64,000 nucleotides of DNA from an uncultured Pelagibacteraceae bacterium. GTDB lineage: Bacteria; Pseudomonadota; Alphaproteobacteria; Pelagibacterales; Pelagibacteraceae. Shown in pieces: positions 57,523 to 64,000 of this stretch (the stretch's first letter is position 1; every line of letters starts with the position of its first letter). The notes under the pieces are model-generated. The model saw nothing but the letters and a program-made list of their open reading frames with translations, searched no databases and had not been told where the DNA came from. The stretch spans positions 26,145-90,144 of the forward strand of contig CACKXQ010000003.1 of the NCBI GenBank assembly GCA_902604245.1, given 5' to 3'. Position numbers and translations under genes: made by a program.

Positions 57523-58590
57523 TTAATTAATATTATCTAAGATTTTATTAGCACATTCTTTTGTATTGCTATCACCATCTAGATCTTTAGTTCTATTTTG
57601 TTTTTCTAGCAAAGTTTTTTCGATTGAACTCACTATTCGTGTGGCAGCCTCTTTTTCACCTAAATAATCTAACATCATAGCGCCAGACCAAATTTGACCT
57701 ATTGGATTTGCAATACCTTTTCCAGCAATATCAGGTGCTGATCCATGAACAGGCTCGAATAAAGAAGGATGTTTATTTGTTGGGTTAATATTTCCTGATG
57801 GAGCTATACCAATTGTTCCCGTACATGCTGGACCCAAATCGGATAAAATATCTCCAAATAAATTTGATGCTACAACAACATCAAACCACTCTGGTGTTAA
57901 AACAAATCTTGCAGCTAAAATATCGATATGAAATTGATCTGTTTTAATCTCAGGGAAATCTTTTTTATTTTCATAAAATCTTTGGTCCCAGTATGGCATT
58001 GTTATAGAAATACCATTTGATTTTGTTGCATTAGTTAATTTTTTTCTATCTCTTGTTTTTGCTAATTCAAATGCAAATTTTTGCACTCTATCTATTCCAT
58101 GTTTAGACATTATAGTTTCTTGTATAACAATTTCTCTTTCAGTATTTTGATACATTTTTCCACCTACCGAAGAATATTCGCCCTCAGTATTTTCACGTAC
58201 TATCATCATATCTATGTCGCCAGGTTTTTTATTTGCTAAGGGTGCATTTACACCTTCAAATAATTTTACTGGCCTTAAATTGATAAATTGATCAAATTCT
58301 CTTCTAAACTGAAGAAGGGAACCCCATAAAGTAATATGATCTGGGTATTTATCTGGCATACCTACTGCACCAAAAAATATCGCATCATGATTACCAATTT
58401 GTTGTTTCCAATCATCAGGTAGCATTTTTCCATGCTTTTCATAATAATCGCATGATGAGAAATCAAATTCATCGATCTTTAATTTAAATTGATGCTGATT
58501 TGCTACTTCTTTAAGTATTTTTAAAGCTTCTGGAACAACTTCTTTTCCAATTCCATCTCCTGCAATGGATGCAATCTTATACTCTTTCAT
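57523..58590 (-). CDS. Tartrate dehydrogenase/isopropylmalate dehydrogenase-family oxidoreductase
   Basis: IAGDGIGKEVVPEALK, MIVRENTEGEYSSVGG, NLFGDILSDLGPACTGTIGIAPSGNINP, FEPVHGSAPDIAGKGIANP. Confidence 0.9.
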   Translation of the reverse strand: MKEYKIASIAGDGIGKEVVPEALKILKEVANQHQFKLKIDEFDFSSCDYYEKHGKMLPDDWKQQIGNHDAIFFGAVGMPDKYPDHITLWGSLLQFRREFDQFINLRPVKLFEGVNAPLANKKPGDIDMMIVRENTEGEYSSVGGKMYQNTEREIVIQETIMSKHGIDRVQKFAFELAKTRDRKKLTNATKSNGISITMPYWDQRFYENKKDFPEIKTDQFHIDILAARFVLTPEWFDVVVASNLFGDILSDLGPACTGTIGIAPSGNINPTNKHPSLFEPVHGSAPDIAGKGIANPIGQIWSGAMMLDYLGEKEAATRIVSSIEKTLLEKQNRTKDLDGDSNTKECANKILDNIN

Positions 58591-58592
58591 TT

Positions 58593-59627
58593 TTATTTTG
58601 TGAAAGTATCGTTAAATTGTTTTGCAACTCTTACAAAAGTAGTACATTTACTTAATTGTTTTAATGAAGGAGCACCTACATAAGTGCAACTGCTTCTAAC
58701 ACCACCTAGAATATCTTGAATTGTATCTTTTATTTTTCCTCTATATTTAACTCTTACAGTTCTTCCTTCACTGCTTCTGTAATTTGATAATCCTCCATAA
58801 TGCTTTTTATTTGCTGTTTCAGAACTTGAGCCATAGAATTCAATATATTTTGAGCCGTTTGATTTAACTATTTTCCCTTTGCCTTCGTCGTGACCTGCAA
58901 ACATTCCACCTAACATTACAAAATCTGCACCACCTCCAAAACCTTTTGCTACATCTCCAGGACATGTACATCCGCCATCTGCAATTATATGAGCTCCTAA
59001 ACCATGGGCTGCATCAGCACATTCAATTACAGCACTTAATTGAGGGTAGCCAACTCCTGTTTGAATTCTTGTTGTACAAACACTTCCTGGACCAATCCCA
59101 ACTTTTACAATATCTGCACCAGATAAAATAAGTTCTTGCGTCATGTCTGCAGTAACTACATTTCCAGCTATAATAGTTTTCGTAGGATATTTATCTCTTA
59201 CAGATTTAAGAAATTTACTAAAGTATTCAGAATAACCATTAGCAACATCAATACAAATGAACTTAATAAATCCAAATTCTCTTAAAACTTTGTTTAAATT
59301 TTCAAAATCTTCTTTTTTAGTACCAATGCTAATAGCTATATTTTTATAAATAGATTTAATTTTTTTAAATTGCTTTATTTTTTTTACATCATGTTGTTTA
59401 GTTAAACATGTAATCATGCCATATTCAGATAATTTCTCAGCTACTCCAAGCTCTCCGACCCCATCCATATTTGCAGCCATTATTGGAATACCTGACCACT
59501 CATTTTTACTATATTTAAATCTGTATGTTCTTAAAAGATTTACATCTTTACGACTTTGTAGCGTACTTCTTTTAGGTCTAAAAAGGACGTCTGAATAATC
59601 TAGTTTTAATTCTTCTTCAATTCTCAC
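58593..59627 (-). CDS. guaC: GMP reductase
   Basis: [45 protein letters not shown] reaches 59651 but the GTG at 59627 gives a GuaC-like N-terminus. Confidence 0.9.
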   Translation of the reverse strand: MRIEEELKLDYSDVLFRPKRSTLQSRKDVNLLRTYRFKYSKNEWSGIPIMAANMDGVGELGVAEKLSEYGMITCLTKQHDVKKIKQFKKIKSIYKNIAISIGTKKEDFENLNKVLREFGFIKFICIDVANGYSEYFSKFLKSVRDKYPTKTIIAGNVVTADMTQELILSGADIVKVGIGPGSVCTTRIQTGVGYPQLSAVIECADAAHGLGAHIIADGGCTCPGDVAKGFGGGADFVMLGGMFAGHDEGKGKIVKSNGSKYIEFYGSSSETANKKHYGGLSNYRSSEGRTVRVKYRGKIKDTIQDILGGVRSSCTYVGAPSLKQLSKCTTFVRVAKQFNDTFTK

Positions 59628-59732
59628 AAATCCGAATTTATACAGGTGCACAAAGTAAATTCAAATTAAATATTATTAATATTGATACTAAGCTTTCATT
59701 AGTTATACTTTGAAAAATTCATATTATTAAGC

Positions 59733-60611
59733 ATGTTTAATGGTTTTAAGTCAAAGTACGTAAAGGTAAAAAAGGGCAAGGTTTTTTGTAGAGTTGGTGG
59801 TGAAGGTCCACCATTACTTTTACTACACGGATATCCACAAACACATTTAATGTGGCATAAAACAGCCCCTGAGTTATCTAAAAGATTTACAGTGGTTGCT
59901 GCAGATTTAAGAGGATATGGAAATAGTCTTGCACCAGCATCAGATAGCAAACATTACAACTACTCAAAAAGAGAAATGGCAAGTGACATGAAACAGATGA
60001 TGATAAAATTAGGGTTTAACAAATTTTTTGTTGCGGGACATGATAGAGGTGGAAGAGTTGCTCACAGGTTAGCAAGAGACCATAGAAAAAATATAATAGC
60101 TCTTAGTGTTTTAGATATTTGTCCAACATTAGATATGTACGAACTAACGACGAAAGATTTCGCAAAAGCTTACTTTCATTGGTTTTTTTTAATTCAACCA
60201 AAATGGTTACCTGAGAAAATGATAATGAGCGATCCACGTAAATGGATGAAAAGTTGTTTAGATAAATGGTCAGGTAATCACAAATTTGGAAAAGTTGAAG
60301 AAAATTATTTAAAATGTTTCAAGCAACCAAAAAGAATTCATGGATCTTGTGAAGATTATAGAGCTTCTGCGACTATTGATTTAGATCATGACAAAAAAGA
60401 TAGAAAGAAAAAACTAAATATTCCAGTTCAAGTGTTATGGGGAAGTAAGGGAGTAATTGGAAAGCAGTTCAAACCATTAAAAATTTGGCAAAAATATACT
60501 GAAAAAAAAGTTATAGGTTATCCTATAAACTCTGGTCACTTCATTCCAGAGCAAAATCCAAAGGCAACTATTAAACATTTAACTGATTTTTTTTTAAAGA
60601 AAATTAAGTAA
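59733..60611 (+). CDS. Alpha/beta hydrolase (haloacetate dehalogenase/epoxide hydrolase-like)
   Basis: LLLHGYPQTHLMWHK, VAGHDRGGRVAHRLARDH nucleophile Asp, NSGHFIPEQNP. Confidence 0.92.
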   Translation: MFNGFKSKYVKVKKGKVFCRVGGEGPPLLLLHGYPQTHLMWHKTAPELSKRFTVVAADLRGYGNSLAPASDSKHYNYSKREMASDMKQMMIKLGFNKFFVAGHDRGGRVAHRLARDHRKNIIALSVLDICPTLDMYELTTKDFAKAYFHWFFLIQPKWLPEKMIMSDPRKWMKSCLDKWSGNHKFGKVEENYLKCFKQPKRIHGSCEDYRASATIDLDHDKKDRKKKLNIPVQVLWGSKGVIGKQFKPLKIWQKYTEKKVIGYPINSGHFIPEQNPKATIKHLTDFFLKKIK

Positions 60612-60686
60612 TTAGCCTTACTTGATGTGATCAATAATCGCGCATATCATTCTTGATAATATTAAATTCACCTTTAAATAGAGCTA

Positions 60687-62099
60687 ATGTCTTCTTTACT
60701 TAAAAATTCAGAATTAACTTCAGAAAAAGCAGATAGCATTGTTTCTGAAACTCTAAATAATTGTGATGATGGTGAGCTGTATATAGAGGATACAAAATCT
60801 GAGACAATTGTATTAGATGATAACAAAATTAAAAGTTCAAATTATACATCTGATTTAGGTTATGGTTTTAGAGCTGTAACAGGTGATACAGTCGCTTATT
60901 CTCATTCAAACGAAATTTCAGAAAAATCATTAAAAAATTCTAGCGAAAATCTTAAGTCAACTTTAAAAAATAATAGCGGAACATATAATTCAGAAATTAA
61001 AAAAACTAATCAGAAGCTTTATAAAGACGTTGATCCAATTGAGAGCAAGTCAATGAAATCAAAAATAGAATTGCTGAACAATATGAATGAGTATGCCAGA
61101 TCAAAAGATAGTTCAGTTAAACAAGTAACAGCAAGCCTTTTAGCAGAAAAGAAAAATGTTGAGATCATTAGATCTGGAGGAGAATTATTATCAGATAATA
61201 GACCTTTAGTTAGAATAAATATGTCAGTGATGGTTGAAAAGAATGGTAGAAAAGAAACTGGTGTTTTTGGTATTGGTGGAAGACAAGATTATGATGAATA
61301 TCTTAAAAATGATAATTGGAAAAAAGTTTGTGATGAAGCTTTTAGAATTGCAAGTACGAATATAGAAAGTAAACCTTCTCTTGCAGGAGAAATGAAAGTT
61401 GTTTTAGGACCTGGTTGGCCTGCAATTTTAATTCATGAAGCTGTAGGTCATGGACTAGAAGGAGATTTTAATAGAAAAAAAACTTCAGCTTTTCATGATT
61501 TAGTTGGTAAAAAAGTTGCGAGCGATGGAGTTACAATAATCGACGACGGAACATTAGATAATAGAAGAGGTAGTTTAAATATTGATGATGAAGGAACGCC
61601 AACAGAAAGAACAGTTTTAATTGAAAATGGTATCTTAAAAAATTTCATGCAAGATAGACTTAATGCAAGACTTATGAATACAAAATCAACAGGAAATGGA
61701 AGAAGAGAGAGCTATAAACATGTAGTGATGCCTAGAATGAGAAATACGATAATGTTAGGTGGATCAAGCACTCAAGAAGAAATGATTAAATCAGTAGATA
61801 AAGGTATTTTTGCTGTAAGTTTTGGAGGTGGTCAAGTTGACATTACCTCTGGTAAATTCGTTTTTAACTGTACAGAAGCTTATGAGATTATAAATGGAAA
61901 AATTGGATCTCCAATTAAAGGAGCTACTTTAATTGGTGATGGACCATCTTCTTTAAAAGAAATTTTAATGATTGGAAATGATATGATGTTAGATCCTGGC
62001 ATTGGAACGTGTGGTAAAGCTGGACAAGGCGTACCAGTTGGTGTTGGACAACCGTCTTTGCTTATCAATAATATGACTGTTGGCGGAACCCAACTATAG
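60687..62099 (+). CDS. tldD: Metalloprotease TldD
   Basis: LIHEAVGHGLEGDFNRKKTSAF (HExxxH), GIGTCGKAGQGVPVGVGQPSL. Confidence 0.95.
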   Translation: MSSLLKNSELTSEKADSIVSETLNNCDDGELYIEDTKSETIVLDDNKIKSSNYTSDLGYGFRAVTGDTVAYSHSNEISEKSLKNSSENLKSTLKNNSGTYNSEIKKTNQKLYKDVDPIESKSMKSKIELLNNMNEYARSKDSSVKQVTASLLAEKKNVEIIRSGGELLSDNRPLVRINMSVMVEKNGRKETGVFGIGGRQDYDEYLKNDNWKKVCDEAFRIASTNIESKPSLAGEMKVVLGPGWPAILIHEAVGHGLEGDFNRKKTSAFHDLVGKKVASDGVTIIDDGTLDNRRGSLNIDDEGTPTERTVLIENGILKNFMQDRLNARLMNTKSTGNGRRESYKHVVMPRMRNTIMLGGSSTQEEMIKSVDKGIFAVSFGGGQVDITSGKFVFNCTEAYEIINGKIGSPIKGATLIGDGPSSLKEILMIGNDMMLDPGIGTCGKAGQGVPVGVGQPSLLINNMTVGGTQL

Positions 62100-62103
62100 T
62101 AAG

Positions 62104-63423
62104 ATGATTAAAGATCAACAGTATCTAAAAAAAATTGCTGATATATGCCTTAGTAAATCAAAAAAATTAGGTTCAACTGATGCAAACATATTAGTGCAAA
62201 GTTCTGTTTCTGAAAATGTAAATGTAAGGAATAAAAAACTTGATGGATCTGAAAGGTCTGAAAATCTTGGAGTAGTCCTTACAACTTATTTAGGTAAAAA
62301 AAAGTCCTCAATAGCTTCATCGAATCTAAAAGAAAGTAATTTAGATGAGTTAGTAAATAGATGTATTGAAACAATGAAAATTACTCCTGAGGATGAATAT
62401 AATTCATTACCAGATAAAGACCTTCATTTTAAAGGATTAAAAGACTTAGACTTGTATGATGAAACTCATTTAAGCAATGAAGACAAGATTAATTATATAA
62501 AAGAGGCAGAAGAGGAAGCTTTTTCAAATGATAAAATAATAAATACTAATGGATCTGGATTTGGTGAGAACAAATCAAATTTTTTATTAGCTAATTCAAA
62601 TGGATTTGCTGATGGATATAAAACTTCACAATTTACTGCATATTGTGAAGTTGTTTCAAAAAGCAACGGAAGCATGGAAAGAGATTATGAATATACAAGT
62701 AAAAGGTTTTACAGTGATATTTTAAAACCTAAACAACTTGGATCTATTGCAGCAGAGCATGCAGTAAAGAAATTAAATCCACAAAAAATTAAAAGTGAAA
62801 AAATTAGTCTGATATTTGATAAAAGAATTTCAAAAAATTTTCTATCTATATTTGCAAGTGCAATATCATCAAGTGCAATTGCAAAAGGTACTACATTTTT
62901 AAAAGATAAATTAAATCAACAAGTTTTTAACCCTGAAATAAATATACAAGATCATGGTAATATAAGAAAAGCCAATGGATCTCGTTACTTTGATAGCGAA
63001 GGCATAGCAGTAGTTAACCTTGATTTGATTAAGAACGGTATTCTTCAAGACTATTTAATTGATACTTATAATGGAAAAAAAATAAATAGAAAGTCTAATG
63101 GTAGGGCAAGTGGTACAACAAATTTGTATTTTCAAAATGGATCAAAAACATTTGAAGATCTAATCAAATCAGAAAATAAAATCCTGTACATCAAAGAAAC
63201 TATCGGTCATGGTACAAATATTATTAATGGTGATTATTCTGTAGGAGCATCTGGTATGATGATTGAGAATGGAGAGTTCTCATATCCAGTAAGTGAAATT
63301 ACGATTGCTGGAAACTTAAATAATATTTTTAAAAATATAACTTTAGCCGACGATTTAGAATTTAACTATGCAACAAATTCACCAACAATGATGGTTGAAG
63401 GCATGGTTGTTGGTGGAAAATAA
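62104..63423 (+). CDS. pmbA: Metalloprotease TldE/PmbA
   Basis: TldE-like region (DYLIDTYNGKKINRKSNGRASGTTNLYF, GVSG-type end); ORF opens at 62080 but ATG 62104 after the tldD stop is likelier. Confidence 0.9.
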   Translation: MIKDQQYLKKIADICLSKSKKLGSTDANILVQSSVSENVNVRNKKLDGSERSENLGVVLTTYLGKKKSSIASSNLKESNLDELVNRCIETMKITPEDEYNSLPDKDLHFKGLKDLDLYDETHLSNEDKINYIKEAEEEAFSNDKIINTNGSGFGENKSNFLLANSNGFADGYKTSQFTAYCEVVSKSNGSMERDYEYTSKRFYSDILKPKQLGSIAAEHAVKKLNPQKIKSEKISLIFDKRISKNFLSIFASAISSSAIAKGTTFLKDKLNQQVFNPEINIQDHGNIRKANGSRYFDSEGIAVVNLDLIKNGILQDYLIDTYNGKKINRKSNGRASGTTNLYFQNGSKTFEDLIKSENKILYIKETIGHGTNIINGDYSVGASGMMIENGEFSYPVSEITIAGNLNNIFKNITLADDLEFNYATNSPTMMVEGMVVGGK

Positions 63424-63430
63424 TTTCTAA

Positions 63431-63979
63431 ATGAAAAAAATAATTACCATTTTTCTTGCTATTTTTTTTATTAGTACCTCATCAAACTCTAATGAAAATG
63501 AAATAAGATTAAATAGCTTATTTGAAAAATTAAAAATTCAAAACCACTCAATTGCAATTGATACAGAGATGAAAATTTGGGATATTTGGACAAAACATCC
63601 CACTAATCAAAATTTAACTTCTTTGCTATCAAGAGGAACAAAATTTATGAATCAAGAGCAATATTCAGTTGCTGTAGATATATTCACAACAGTAATTAAA
63701 AAAGATCCTGCTTGGGCAGAAGCTTGGAATAAAAGAGCAACTGTCTTTTATTTAATGGGCAAATATCAAGATTCTCAAAATGATATAGACAAGGTATTAA
63801 AACTAGAGAAAAGACATTTTGGAGCATTATCAGGACAGGGTCTCGTTCAAATTAAGTTAAAAAATTACGAAAAGGCTTTAAAGAGTTATGAAAAAGTAAA
63901 AGAGATTTATCCGTCCATGAGGTCACCACAAATAATGATACCACAGATTAAAGAGTTGATTAAAAACCAATCTGTGTAA
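63431..63979 (+). CDS. TPR-repeat secreted protein
   Basis: Signal peptide; AWAEAWNKRATVFYLMGKYQDSQNDIDKVLKLEKRHFGALSGQGLVQIKLKNYEKALKSYEKV. Confidence 0.87.
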   Translation: MKKIITIFLAIFFISTSSNSNENEIRLNSLFEKLKIQNHSIAIDTEMKIWDIWTKHPTNQNLTSLLSRGTKFMNQEQYSVAVDIFTTVIKKDPAWAEAWNKRATVFYLMGKYQDSQNDIDKVLKLEKRHFGALSGQGLVQIKLKNYEKALKSYEKVKEIYPSMRSPQIMIPQIKELIKNQSV

Positions 63980-64000
63980 ATGAAAAAACTACTAATAATA
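63980..64000 (+). CDS. 5' end of a gene truncated by the window (MKKLLII...)
   Basis: ATG immediately after the TPR gene stop; only 7 codons visible. Confidence 0.35.

Noticed and set aside
60687-63423. tldD/pmbA as part of a RiPP or microcin maturation cluster
   Set aside because: No precursor-like small ORF, YcaO or dedicated exporter was seen nearby; TldD/E is a common housekeeping pair.
1-64000. Mobile elements, prophage, CRISPR, tRNA or rRNA genes
   Set aside because: No transposase, integrase or phage proteins, no regularly spaced repeats, and no recognisable tRNA cloverleaf or rRNA segments were seen; a tRNAscan-SE and Infernal run would be needed to exclude cryptic RNAs.

Overview
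This is a low-GC, gene-dense window that looks like a Pelagibacterales (SAR11-type) chromosome. That assignment rests on gene content and codon bias only. I found no rRNA, tRNA, CRISPR array, prophage or transposase. The dominant theme is uptake and stepwise demethylation of methylated osmolytes, with disposal of the one-carbon units: a betaine/TMAO-type ABC ATPase plus fused permease, a Tmm-like monooxygenase, SoxBDAG sarcosine oxidase with Fhs, two dimethylglycine-dehydrogenase-like proteins, EtfBA and ETF-QO, a Rieske oxygenase next to a methyltransferase, and a DmdA-like GcvT protein coupled to a short MetF-like reductase and a betaine-type importer. Other blocks are a sugar or glycoside importer with a GH63-like hydrolase, a Fur-box-controlled iron importer, purEK, folE, hisI, guaC and tldD/pmbA. 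The signals I rate highest are: (1) all three substrate-binding-protein-to-permease junctions contain a strong intercistronic hairpin, and in the sugar operon the hairpin abuts the permease ATG and encloses a 7-codon micro-ORF whose stop overlaps that ATG; (2) the DmdA-like/MetF-like operon of unknown substrate; (3) two abutting Fur boxes upstream of the iron binding protein; (4) a compact operon of an M19 dipeptidase, a 551-aa orphan, a DUF3726-like protein and a 55-aa Cys4 microprotein; (5) a CysC-like kinase paired with a small nucleotidyltransferase. All family calls come from reading motifs by eye; no database search was run.
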